From Brachionus koreanus (lineage: Eukaryota; Rotifera; Eurotatoria; Ploima; Brachionidae): a stretch of DNA of 64,000 bases. A program made the translations under genes and the position numbers. The stretch lies in the NCBI GenBank assembly GCA_016987375.1, contig PJRA01000160.1:857286-921285 (forward strand). The letters run 5' to 3'. Shown here one piece after another: positions 12,901 to 23,563 of the stretch; the first letter of the stretch is position 1, and every line of letters begins with the position of its first letter. Under the pieces are notes generated by a model. That model made no database searches. It worked only from the letters and a program-made list of their open reading frames with translations, and was not told the DNA's origin.

Positions 12901-15403
12901 GAAAGATTTAATTAAATTGAGAATTTATAGAAAAGGTAGAGATTTTCAACTTGGTTAGACAAAATAAGCAAAAAATTTAATGGCTGTTTTAAAAAATCAT
13001 TAGATGTAGAAAAAGAATATAAGTTATTTAAAAAAGAGAGATTCAACTAAAATTTTCGATTGAATAATTTTCATCTTTATTTTAAAATTAATATCTGTTA
13101 CTTATTTTTAGATACATCATTAATAGAAATGCACAAGTAGAAACACAATTATAATTATTTAGCTCTGATATTCAAATTTTAATCAATTTTTAGTCGTATC
13201 TTAAGCACATCATTGTTGTTTTTATAATAACGAAAGTGAATTAGAATCTATAGACAAATAGCATAGAACTTCGACTAAATTATGAAAAATTTTTTCAATT
13301 AAAATTTATTTAAAAAAAAATAAAATAATAGAAAATGATATCATTTGGTAAGGAAAGTAAAGGTAAGAAAACAGAGGAGCTCGAAGAATAGGAGAGAAAC
13401 GAATATGGTTGTAAGATCATTATCAAACGAAAGTATATTCAGTAGGTGAATAAATAGATTTGAGAATGATAAATTTTTCTTTATTCTGAGCTTATTTGTT
13501 TGGTAAATAGGAATATTTTAAGGACTTGATTGTTGTTTTTAAAGCAACAAAAACCTCAAGTGCATTAAAACTCACCTGAATAGTAAGCGCTAGCATCAAT
13601 TAAGGAGAGCAGTCTATTACGAAATTTTGGGAGATGATAATACTCGAGGAGAAAACACGGTATTAGTAATTTAGCTATTTTAAAAAAAATTATCACATTA
13701 TGAAAAAATTTTTTTGAAAATATTTGAGTTTTATTTTTCACTTTTTTGAAATTGATCATGATCACAACTCTAAAATATTATTCGAGCTACTTAAATAGTT
13801 TATCAAATATTTATCTTAGAGCAAAACACGGCTTTCAAAGGAAAGAAATATTAGGATGAAACGAACAAGAGACACAAAACGAAAGCTAATACAAGATTTT
13901 TTTGTTAAAAAAAAAACAAGAAAAAAAAAGAGAAAAATTTTGTAATTTTACCAAAAGGTATTCGTTAAAAATTTTCAAAGAACGAAACTTGATAAATTTC
14001 GATCAAATAATAAATAAAAAGGTGTACTTTTTAATTATTAAAGGATTTTGTACTAATAAATATTACACAACCGATTTAAATTATTGTTTTTGCATTTCGC
14101 TTTATACAACGATTTATCTTTTAATCTGAATTTTTTTTTCTAAATTTTAATTTCGATTTTGAAACTTACACCATTTCTCGTTTCAATCTAGCCGAAGGCT
14201 TAAATTGTTTTGTGTTATTAATTTTTTTTTAACAAGACAAATTGTCAAAATTAAAAATTATCCTCTTTGAAATTTTCTTGTGTTTATTAGTTGTACTCGA
14301 CGATAAGCTAAAACACCTTTTGATTTCAAGTTAGATATTTTTTTAAAGAACTTAAACAACTATAGTTGTTTAGGTTGTTTTTTTCATTAAATATATTTAG
14401 AGAAAAAAATACTCAGTAAAAAAGCATAGTTCTGATCCTCGTTTTTACCACTATTTTTCAACCAAGGCCAGATAATTTCTACTTAAATGGCGTGGGTACA
14501 AAAATAGTTCTTAAATGTAGAACAGATTCTTAATAAAAGTTTAATTAGATTAGATTTACTCAAATTTTTTTTATTTTTAATAGATTAGAAGGTTTCTTTG
14601 ACGAAAATTTAAGAAAAAAATTCATATTGTTTGCCAAATTTATTCGAAGTTTTAAGAATTTTCATTTTACACCAAAGAAGACTTATTATCTTTTATTATT
14701 TAATTTCAAATGTTTGCTGTGAAGCATATTCTAAAAGTATAAAATACTTCATAGAAAAAGATTAAGATAAATGAAAAAAAAACAATTTATTTTTTATATA
14801 TTTAATCATTAATAGATAAAATATATTTTTACAAATTAAATACAAATATATACAATTAAACCCTTAATGTTTATCTATCTAAGGGTGCTCATCGTTAAGT
14901 TGTTGTCATTATTGTCAGAAAATTATGCCTAAGAAAATTCTATTATCAATATTTGTTATCAAATCGCAATTCCATTTTCTTTCATTCCTTTTGTTCAGAA
15001 TCATTTTATTTTATCTAAAATCATTGCAATTTATGTTCGATTTGTTGCTAATTTACAATAAGTAGATAAATTTTTCAATTTAGATTTTAATTTAAAATAT
15101 CAACCAAGCATACGAACAACTAATTTTATCAGATTCTTTTTTTTTTGGTAAACCATATTGATTATCTTTGATTGTGTTTGTACAAATTATGCTCAGCTGC
15201 TAAATGCAATTCCATTATTCATACAATATCTCTAAGTTTTACCAATATGTCAAAAAACCTATCATCTTGATTTAAGAAGCTTAAAATTTTTCAAGTATAT
15301 CACAGTATCTTCCTTTTTTGAATGAAAAAAAATGATCATTTATTGTTAATTAAATCAATATCAATAAGCCAAAATATTTTCGTAATACATAACAACATTT
15401 GAA
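9916..15403. other. 5.5 kb gene-poor stretch
   Basis: No supported gene. It contains the DTL 3' UTR at the left and the zinc-finger gene upstream region at the right. Frames of 66-75 codons at 10986-11186, 13565-13765 and 13902-14129 have only AT-biased composition and no family similarity. A perfect 18-bp palindrome sits at 14354-14371 (stem AAACAAC around TATA). Confidence 0.55.
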
Positions 15404-17116
15404 ATGGAAACTATTGTTAAATCTAGCAGTGATTCATCTGGTATTCAGTCAATGATTAATAATCCAAACATTCAGTTTATGCCTAAGTGTTTACTATGCG
15501 ACAAAACATTTGCCAATACTTCTAATCTTAAGCATCATATGAACACAATACATTTCAATGAGGCAAAATGGGTTTGTAAAGAATGCGGAAAAGTAATTTT
15601 TTTATTCATAATTTTATTTATATTAGTTATTTTTCTTGTAAAATATTTTTTCTTACAAAAAAATTACATGATGATACATTTTTTTTTATTTTAATGGCAA
15701 ATAAAATTCATTTTAATTAAAATTTTGTTCACCAATGCAAAGAAAAATATTTTTCTTCTAAATAATTGAACACAATTCAAATTAATTGAAGGCTTCGTTT
15801 TATTTTTAAATAGTTGATTAAATTAATTTCTAATCAAAATAAAAAAATAAGAAAAAATTAATGTTTATTTTTTCATTTAAGGTTTGTACAAGTAAATCTA
15901 ATCTAAAAGTACATCTTAGAGTTCATCTTCGTGTTAAGCCGTACTATTGCAGATGGTGTGACTATAATTGTAAAATTCAATTAAAAATTGGAAATATTTT
16001 AATTGTTTTTTTTTTAAAGGCATGCATCATAGTTCAATAAGAGATCACTTGAGCAAATGTCATCCAGAAAAGTCTCACAATTCATGCGAACCAGGATACA
16101 TTTTCAATTCAGCAGCAGTTCCTGAACCTGAATTATCTCATTTTGATGAAAAAATATTTAAAAAAATTGATCTTCAAGAACAAGAAACTCAAAATTCAAA
16201 ATTTAGCTCCTCAAATGATGAATCTAACAAATCTAGCGATCTAAAAGAAAAAAAAAACTACTCATCAAAAAATTTAAAATTAGATCAGAAAAATTTATAC
16301 ACTGACGAAGAAGAAAATGACGGAAATTTTTCTAGTTCTCAGGAAAAAAATGTCCTAAAGGAAAAATTAGAGACAACGCCATTCGAAGCAGATCTAAAAC
16401 AATTCACATCGAATTTGTTCCATCAACAAAATGACATAATAAATTCAATAATACGCTCTTCTACAAATACTTGTGCATCATTAAATGGAAATTTAAATTT
16501 TAGTAATGTAACTGCTAATTTATTGCAACAATTGAATGTGACTTTAGCACAAAAAACAAATGGGTTATTTCTTACTGATTTGATGCGGAATAAAATGGCA
16601 GAAATAAACTCAAATGCTTTGGACTTATCCATAAAGACTAATGAAAGAAAACGATGTAAATTGAATGATAATTTTTATTGTAGCGATGAGTCGCCAGTAT
16701 CGCCAGTTTCAAGTATTTCATCAAGTTCATCCACAACAAAAACTTCTAATTCTCCCAGCTCAGTGAATAAATCAAATTCTAAAAAAGCCATTTCTGATGT
16801 AATTGAAAGATTGAATTTAAACAAAGGTCTTCTTTCACGCAAGCGAAACAGTAGTACTATGCTGATTAACGATGAAGAGACCGAAGATCTTGATAGCACA
16901 GAGATCAAAATTGAAAATTTATCTTCTGATTTAATGCAACCAGCTTGTGAGTACAGATGTAAATATTGTAATATTGTATTCAACGAATATCCGTTGTATT
17001 CTATTCATGCTGGCATGCACTCTAGTACCAATCCTTGGAAGTGTAATGTATGTGGTCATTTATGTTCGAATAAAATAGATTTTGCTGTTCATATTTTACA
17101 TTTATCTAAGATATAA
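15404..17116 (+). CDS. C2H2 zinc-finger transcription factor with Ikaros/Hunchback-like layout
   Basis: Exons 15404-15592, 15882-15969 and 16020-17116 join in frame to 457 residues. Three C2H2 fingers lie in the N-terminal ~115 residues (CLLCDKTF..., CKECGKVCTSKSNL..., CRWCDYNCMHHSSI...); fingers 2 and 3 are each interrupted by an intron, and joining restores their Cys/His spacing. A 290-residue Ser/Asn/Lys-rich linker follows. Two more fingers end the protein (CKYCNIVFNEYPLYSIH from about residue 406, then CNVCGHLCSNKIDFAVH). N-terminal DNA-binding fingers plus a C-terminal finger pair is the layout of Ikaros and Hunchback proteins, where the last two fingers mediate dimerisation. ALDLSIK at residues 292-298 resembles a CtBP corepressor-binding site. 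The exact orthologue cannot be named from sequence alone. The start follows an in-frame ATG at 15404. Confidence 0.85.
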
Positions 17117-18014
17117 AGTGTACTCTATTGAAAATTTTTCTTTTTATTCTTACTGATAAATTAAATTTCAGATATATTTTTAAACGGTGTAAATTAATTT
17201 ACAAAGATGCATTACCATAAGTTAATTCAATAAATTTTTATTTTTGATTTTTATCAATTAATAGCAAAAAAAGTCTTATGACTTTATATGACAGAATTTT
17301 TTGATTTTTTTTCTTATTTTTATTGAAAATTGTAAAATCTAAAAAAAACAGTTTTTTTTTTAAATTATTTATTTTTTTGGCTAAATTTTTTGTTAACTAA
17401 AAATAAAATCTTAAAAAAAAACATTAAAATATTATTTACGCAATTATATCATATTTCAATGTTCTGGTATTAAAAGGATCGACAGCGGTCATTTTGACGA
17501 GTCACCTTAAACCACATTTTCTTCACGTATTACTCAACTTTATTTACCCTAAAACATTTCAAATAAGTACTCGCCGAATCATGTCTGCATTGAAGAATTT
17601 AGGCAATTATATATTTATTTGAGATGGTATATTATAATATCAACTGAATAATTTATCTTAATGAGGCAACTAAATAAGAGAAAAGTATTCATATTTTTTA
17701 AATTTTTTTCTCATTTTTGACAAAGCCTCTCTTTTAAGAGTTAAAATTTTGTATTTCTGGCTAAAAGGCTTCTTTTACTTTTATTGGCTTATCATGTACA
17801 TACGTAAACCCAAATTGTTTACAATCGGCTGATGATGATGATTCTAGATTGCTTTAAAAATGTGTCTTAGATATGGTTACTCTTATAGTTACGTTATTTC
17901 CGAAACTTCTAAAAGTCAAGAAAAGTCTAATAAGCTCTCATGACATAGACAATAGCCCAAAAAACTGACACGGAAATTCAATTAGAAAAAATTACATGGG
18001 AAAATTTCAAGTGT
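17117..18014. other. Intergenic, zinc-finger gene to transposase relic
   Basis: No gene. Probably 3' UTR of the zinc-finger gene at left and the degraded 5' part of the Tc1/mariner element at right. The stretch near 17483-17500 contains cggtcattttgacg, resembling the palindrome inside the piggyBac-like element at 62513, but no matching ends are visible. Confidence 0.4.
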
Positions 18015-18459
18015 ATAGCAGGTGATGCATAAGGATATTACACAAATGACAAGTCTACTAGTCCGGACAGTGTTCGGTTTGCTGGAAAAGAGAAGTTTCC
18101 AAAGAAGGTTCTTGTTTGGATAGCCATATCTGATCGAGGTATGTCTTAGCCTCTTTTCCGATTATCAAAGTCGGTTGCCATCAATTCGAGCATCTATATC
18201 GACGAATGCTTGAATAAACGACTGCTCCCATTTTTACATGAGTATCATGAAGATCTTGACTACGTTTTTTGCCTGACTTAACGTCTGCTCACTATTCTAT
18301 GGTAAGCACAACATGGATGAACCAAAATGTAAATTATGTGACCAAAGATATCAACCCGCCAAATATCCTTCAAGCGCGCCCAATCGAAAATTTTTGGGGT
18401 TGTTTGAGTGAAAAAGTATACGAGGGAAGTTGGCAAGCCTCAACAGAGCAACAGCTGAT
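18015..18459 (+). pseudogene. Tc1/mariner-type DDE transposase, broken C-terminal half
   Basis: Translation in pieces gives the catalytic-core pattern of Tc1/mariner (DDE_3) transposases: VRFAGKEKFPKKVLVW, then IYIDECLNKRLLPFL, then PDLTSAHYS (second catalytic Asp context), then INPPNILQARPIENFWG (third acidic residue context) and VYEGSWQASTEQQL. The frame is broken by in-frame stops (TAA near 18032, TAG near 18147) and by a +1 shift near 18270, so it cannot make a full protein as assembled. The C-terminus runs into the assembly gap at 18460. Terminal inverted repeats were not identified; the right one may lie in the gap. Confidence 0.8.
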
Positions 18460-19306
18460 NNNNNNNNNNNNNNNNNNNNNNNNNNNNNNNNNNNNNNNNN
18501 NNNNNNNNNNNNNNNNNNNNNNNNNNNNNNNNNNNNNNNNNNNNNNNNNNNNNNNNNNNNNNNNNNNNNNNNNNNNNNNNNNNNNNNNNNNNNNNNNNNN
18601 NNNNNNNNNNNNNNNNNNNNNNNNNNNNNNNNNNNNNNNNNNNNNNNNNNNNNNNNNNNNNNNNNNNNNNNNNNNNNNNNNNNNNNNNNNNNNNNNNNNN
18701 NNNNNNNNNNNNNNNNNNNNNNNNNNNNNNNNNNNNNNNNNNNNNNNNNNNNNNNNNNNNNNNNNNNNNNNNNNNNNNNNNNNNNNNNNNNNNNNNNNNN
18801 NNNNNNNNNNNNNNNNNNNNNNNNNNNNNNNNNNNNNNNNNNNNNNNNNNNNNNNNNNNNNNNNNNNNNNNNNNNNNNNNNNNNNNNNNNNNNNNNNNNN
18901 NNNNNNNNNNNNNNNNNNNNNNNNNNNNNNNNNNNNNNNNNNNNNNNNNNNNNNNNNNNNNNNNNNNNNNNNNNNNNNNNNNNNNNNNNNNNNNNNNNNN
19001 NNNNNNNNNNNNNNNNNNNNNNNNNNNNNNNNNNNNNNNNNNNNNNNNNNNNNNNNNNNNNNNNNNNNNNNNNNNNNNNNNNNNNNNNNNNNNNNNNNNN
19101 NNNNNNNNNNNNNNNNNNNNNNNNNNNNNNNNNNNNNNNNNNNNNNNNNNNNNNNNNNNNNNNNNNNNNNNNNNNNNNNNNNNNNNNNNNNNNNNNNNNN
19201 NNNNNNNNNNNNNNNNNNNNNNNNNNNNNNNNNNNNNNNNNNNNNNNNNNNNNNNNNNNNNNNNNNNNNNNNNNNNNNNNNNNNNNNNNNNNNNNNNNNN
19301 NNNNNN
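18460..19306. other. Assembly gap (847 N)
   Basis: Unsequenced bases. Any frame drawn across the gap is artificial. The gap begins inside the transposase relic, which suggests that the assembler failed in a multi-copy transposon. Confidence 0.99.
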
Positions 19307-20065
19307 AAGATTAAAAACAATCCGAATATACATTTTTTCGTTTTATTAAGGCTTTAAAAAGATTCTTAATCTAAAAAATTTAATGTGGTTGTGTATATTC
19401 TGAAATTTAAATATTCAAATTTTTGAAAAAAAAATAGGATCTATGATATATAGTTTAGGATCAAAATTAATTAAAATCTTTATCAAAGATTAGTGAAAGA
19501 ATTAATTTTGTTTTGTTTAAAAATTTAAGTCTTAAAATTTTATTTTAATTCTATATTAAAATTTTGATCTCAAAATTTAAAAAATTTAAAAATTTGATAA
19601 TTAATTTTAGGTCAAAATTTGATCGACCAAAATAGTCGACTTTGGTTTACTAAAAATTGGTTAACCAAAAAATGTTAAACCAAAAACTGTTAAACCAAAA
19701 ATTGGTTAACCTAAATTTGCTGACCAGCTAACCAAGCTTAACCAACATCACTAGTGAAATGGCTATTCTAGATTCAAGTCAAGATATGTGAAATTACCTT
19801 GTGAAAATTCTTGATGAAGTCAAAGTCTTGAAAGTTTGGAATGAAAGCATTCTGTCCATTGTTGAACAACTGAAAATGTAAACAAAATGGTAAAAAGAAA
19901 AACAGGGTCAGTAATGAGTCTGTGGACAAAAATTTTAACTCGTATGCTGAAAAAATCAAGAAATGGAATTATACACATGCCAGACAGTGCCAAAGCCAAG
20001 ACTAAGGAAGTAAATCAAAAGAGCACGAGTCGTAACTAAGTCTTTAAACTCCAATAAAGAGAGCG
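19307..20065. other. Repeat-rich non-coding stretch after the gap
   Basis: No intact gene. It holds the degenerate tandem repeat at 19640-19730. From about 19900 to 20065 a less AT-rich segment may be the 5' continuation of the LINE relic that follows the small element at 20070, but its translation is interrupted by stops. Confidence 0.4.
19640..19730. repeat. Degenerate tandem repeat, ~15-16 bp unit
   Basis: Successive units built on gttaaaccaaaaa or ggttaaccaaaaa with tg spacers are visible (taaaaattgg, ttaaccaaaaaatg, ttaaaccaaaaactg, ttaaaccaaaaattgg, ttaacctaaattt). It is followed by gctaaccaagcttaaccaacatcacta, which resembles a hAT-type terminus (reverse complement tagtgatgttgg). No partner end was found; it could lie in the gap. 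Confidence 0.5.
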
Positions 20066-20069
20066 ATAA

Positions 20070-20283
20070 CACTAGAACGCTCGAGGGGTTTTTAGACTCC
20101 TTTTAGAAAAATTGAAACTTGATTTTTACCACATGTAAAAAAAATTTTAAAAAACGGTTTTTATTATCTAAAAATCTTAATTGTAATTTTTTAAAAAATG
20201 AAAAAAATTTTAAAGAAAATGTTTAATTTATCTTGATTACTTTATTTGAAATTTTAATGAGAAATTAGTCGGACTTTCTAGTG
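20070..20283. mobile_element. piggyBac-like miniature element (TTAA-type), 214 bp
   Basis: The left end CACTAGAACGCTCGA and the reverse complement of the right end CACTAGAAAGTCCGA form an inverted repeat matching 11 of 15 positions. The right end is followed by TTAA (20284-20287); the left flank is ATAA, a one-base variant. Ends of CACTAGAA beside TTAA are shared with the larger element at 62513-63092. It has no coding capacity. It appears to lie inside older LINE-derived sequence. Confidence 0.65.
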
Positions 20284-20287
20284 TTAA

Positions 20288-21130
20288 GCAGGCTATAGAA
20301 AACTTGTAAAAGGAGAATTTATAAATGAACTAAAACCAAAATATGATTACTACAAATCATCTCGTTTTCAAGTTCTAAGCAATTATAAAGATGTTATCCT
20401 GGATTCTCAAAACTGGCCCACAGGTATAAGAGACAAGCGTTACTTTGATTTTAGGCTTAAGAATGTTGATACTGATAAATGTGTCAACACTCAAAAATAA
20501 CCAAGGTACCCTGCTCAGTCGAGATGCTATTAGTGATAAAAATGAAGATGAAAATGTTAATCAAATTTCTTCTAAAAAAATTGACAATGGAAATTGTGAA
20601 GAATCAAATAAAGTGTTTGATGGTTTAATGTCTAATAATTATGATGAGATCTTAATAATAAATACTGCATTTAACAATCGAAAATCACGATGAAAGTTAC
20701 ATCATGGCAAATGTTGATTGTTGAGAAAGAATTTAAATGTTCTATCTCTTGACTTTGAGAACCCAGACTATTCAAAACTAAAAGTATCTGTTAGAAGTGA
20801 TCTTGTTAACTTTATTTGTGTATGGATCCCATTTGACAATAACAAAATTGAAAGATATTTAAACTTTAAAAAGTTTATTAACTCTATTGAAAGTTATATT
20901 GAGTCTAATTCAAATGAAAATATTATATTATTAAATGACTTGAACTCAGATTTAAAACTCTAATTTAGTAAATTACTAAGTGAATTTATGCAAAAAACTT
21001 TTTAAGCGAAATTAGATCATATCTTTGTTTAAACTTGTGAAATAAAAAAATGTTATTGACTTTGACTTTTTCTAAGACTTAAATAATTTTAGCGATCAGT
21101 ATCCCATATGTTGAGATATCTTTTTCGAAG
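20288..21130 (+). pseudogene. Non-LTR retrotransposon (LINE) relic with endonuclease fragment
   Basis: A 57-codon open piece (KDVILDSQNWPTGIRDKRY in the middle) is followed in another frame by an endonuclease/exonuclease/phosphatase-fold fragment at 20718-20963: a strand FICVWIPF, a helix, then IILLNDLNSDL, where active LINE enzymes have GDFN. Further on, KLDHIF and SDQYPIC with stops between them match the later LDYIF and SDHxP motifs of the same domain. Frames change several times and stops are frequent, so it is dead. No reverse transcriptase is attached here. Confidence 0.7.
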
Positions 21131-22191
21131 AGAATTAAAAAGAGCGGTTAATCAAAAAATATAATAAATTTCATTTCGATTGGAACAATTTGGTTATAAA
21201 AAAAAAACTTTCGTGTTAACATGCATTTTTTCTGGTAAAGGAGACTATAAACTACATACTTTCACCCTCTTTTGGTCATTGTCAGAAACTCTTGGAAATT
21301 TGCTCATAGTACTCAATTGAATGGAAAATAGATTTCAACCCAACCAAATCAATGATAATAATTATACAAAAACTCAAGGTCAGCAATGAACCTAAATTAG
21401 TAATTAATAATTAATCTCAAATTATTTGAAATTATAATGATGACTGGTTTGGTATTAGGATAATTAAAAAAAATTTTAAAATCCTGAGTAATTTTAAATT
21501 AGATATTAGTAGAATATTAAGTAAGTTTTATACTTCCAAAATCTATTAGGATGAGTAAGAAATTTTTGCGTTATTATTAACTAATTGACGCTTAATATTT
21601 TTTAAAATCAAATTTAATAACAAAATACTTAATATAAACGTAATGTTATTTATTCAATATAAGTTAACCTTGTAAAAAACTAATTTTTGTATTACAAATT
21701 GAACAATTTAATAGAGAAAATTACAGAAAAATACTATTATTTTTTGCTGCAACCACTAGGACAATAAAAATATCTTTTTTTTAACTAATATGTAATAGCA
21801 TTTGACACACCTTTTTCTCTAAATTTTCATAGATTCTCATTATTAAATATTTTTTCATTATTTTAATATTTGTCCGCCTGTTTAGAGCTAAACTCATAAT
21901 TATAAAAAATAAGAATAAAATAAAATGTACTAAGTATAATTTTTAAAAAGACAAATGATATGAAAATATTAAAAATTAGATAAAATGAAGTAAGGAGCAA
22001 CAAGATACATATATTTAATTATCAGATGGCTCAGGAAAAAAGGAAGAAATAATAAGGTAGCAGTTACACAATGGAGTCGGGTAAACGATATTTTTTTTAG
22101 AATTTATCTGTTTTCTCCAATGCGACTTGAACAAAATAATTAAGTTAAGTATTAAATCAATTTTATTTCTAATAAAATTATAAGATTATAT
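21131..22191. other. Non-coding, probably decayed retrotransposon sequence
   Basis: No frame or motif is recognisable. The first 300 bp may continue the LINE relic. The rest is AT-rich. Confidence 0.4.
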
Positions 22192-22199
22192 AATTTTTG

Positions 22200-22755
22200 T
22201 ACTGTTAGTCGACTCCAATCTATTGGGAAAATTGGAAAATCGACTAATTTATTTTAGTCGAATATTAAATCGATTAATTTTAAAATAATCGAAAAACTTA
22301 TAAATATTTTCTAAAATAACAAATAATAAACAAATAATTTCTAAAATAAGTTTAAATTTAATCTTTAAAAATCTAAAAAATCAAAATTGTAATTACAATT
22401 CTTGAACAATTAGTATTCAAAATAAATCTTAACCCTTAATTGATTAGGATTAAAATTATTTTGAAAATCGGTTTTAATATAAAACTAAAAAGCAAATAGT
22501 TTAAAATATTTTTTATTTTTTTATTTAATTTTATTTATTTAATTATTTTTTTTTCTTCTTATCTAACTTTATTTTTATTTTTTATATATATTTATATTCT
22601 GAAGGAGCTTAAGCTCGATACAGATAAACAAATAAATAAAGTTATCAATTTCAAATCGGGTTCAAAAACCATTTTAATATTCGACTAAAATAAATCAGTC
22701 GATCAAAAGTTAGTCGAATAATAAATTTTTTTTTTATAATCGATTGCCAACTCTA
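22200..22755. mobile_element. hAT-like non-autonomous element, copy A (556 bp)
   Basis: The left end is tactgttagtcgactcc and the right end, reverse-complemented, is tagagttggcaatcga; the second fits the general hAT terminus. Flanking 8-mers are aatttttg (22192-22199) and gatttttg (22756-22763), a 7-of-8 match at the 8-bp duplication length typical of hAT insertions. Sub-terminal regions contain repeated tagtcgaatatt and cgactaa motifs in both orientations. There is no coding potential. A shorter copy lies in the opposite orientation at 24495-24849. Confidence 0.75.
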
Positions 22756-22763
22756 GATTTTTG

Positions 22764-23221
22764 CGGTTATTGTTTGTATATCTAAATGTCTAAAGATATG
22801 GATTTAATATGAAATCATACATTGTGGGTAAATCAAAGGGAAATAATTACAAGCGTCTAAAAATTTCTTAGACATTATTTTTAAAAAATATTTTTGTAAT
22901 TTATTTTTGAATTATTCCTTATTTTCATTTAATTTTAAAAGCTAAGAATCAAAAATTAAAAAAAATTGGATTCAAAAAATAATTGAGAACTTTTTTTAGT
23001 TTGAAAATTTGCATAAAAGAAGATTTGGAGTAAAGTGAGGACATAGATAAAATGATATTGTAAAAACCTCAAGAAAGTTCTTTTTAATTGTTGTTACTCT
23101 ATCGTAAAATAAATTTCTAAACTTTTTAAACTCAAAATTAATTGCAATAAACACAACAAATCATTGAAATTCAGTTAAGTCAGAATTTTAAGGAATAATA
23201 CAAAAGCCATAGTAAAGAATA
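22764..23221. other. Non-coding between hAT-like copy A and the Ly6 palindrome
   Basis: AT-rich with no recognisable feature. I compared it by eye with the mirror-image region 23930-24490 and saw no matching inverted arms. Confidence 0.4.
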
Positions 23222-23241
23222 GTAAAAGATTCCCCATTTTT

Positions 23242-23340
23242 TCAAGGAGAACCTTTTGAACATGAATAGAAGTAGTATGCATAAGCTATCTGATTTAACT
23301 GACAAAATGATAAAATTAAAAAATTCAAAATGGTGAAATT
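23242..23340 (-). pseudogene. Truncated inverted copy of the Ly6-like gene
   Basis: Read on the minus strand this segment encodes LSFCQLNQIAYAYYFYSCSK, which matches the signal peptide and first cysteine segment of the gene at 23564-23929 (LSFCQLNQIACAYFCYSCSK). It then stops at a TGA just after SP, where the intact gene reads DPG. One cysteine is replaced by Tyr and the rest of the domain is absent. The expected start codon position does not carry ATG in the same place. It is the left arm of the palindrome and is most likely a dead duplicate. Confidence 0.8.
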
Positions 23341-23522
23341 TCTGATAATACAAACCAATTGAAAAAAATTTTTTCTTTTGATTTTTAAAATTCGAAAAAA
23401 GAAGCAGTAAAAAAGTTGTTTATTGCTTTTTTTAAATGGTCTCTTTTTGTAAAACATTTGATTTTATTAAACATCATTTTATTGCTTCTTTTTTCGAATT
23501 TTTTAAATTCTAGTTTCGAATA

Positions 23523-23528
23523 TATAAA
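23523..23528 (+). promoter_or_regulatory. Possible TATA box of the Ly6-like gene
   Basis: TATAAA within tatataaatt, 41 bp upstream of the ATG at 23564. Similar tgtataaatt strings precede the second Ly6 gene (25313) and the phospholipase A2 gene (30193). In DNA this AT-rich the match can arise by chance. Confidence 0.35.
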
Positions 23529-23563
23529 TTGGTTAATTTTTTCTTAAATTAAATTCTAAAAAA

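Noticed and set aside
13902..14129. 75-codon plus-strand frame starting Lys-rich and ending hydrophobic
   Set aside because: Composition is what A-run and T-run DNA gives; no start context, splice partner or family similarity.
16675..16983. 102-codon minus-strand frame
   Set aside because: Antisense shadow of the zinc-finger gene linker; no domain features.
17483..17500. cggtcattttgacg resembling the piggyBac-like palindrome
   Set aside because: Only a partial match, with no CACTAGAA end or TTAA nearby; not enough to call an element.
18269..19357. Open frames of about 300-360 codons on both strands across 18.3-19.36 kb
   Set aside because: They consist almost entirely of untranslated N from the assembly gap; only the first ~60 residues on the plus strand are real and belong to the broken transposase.
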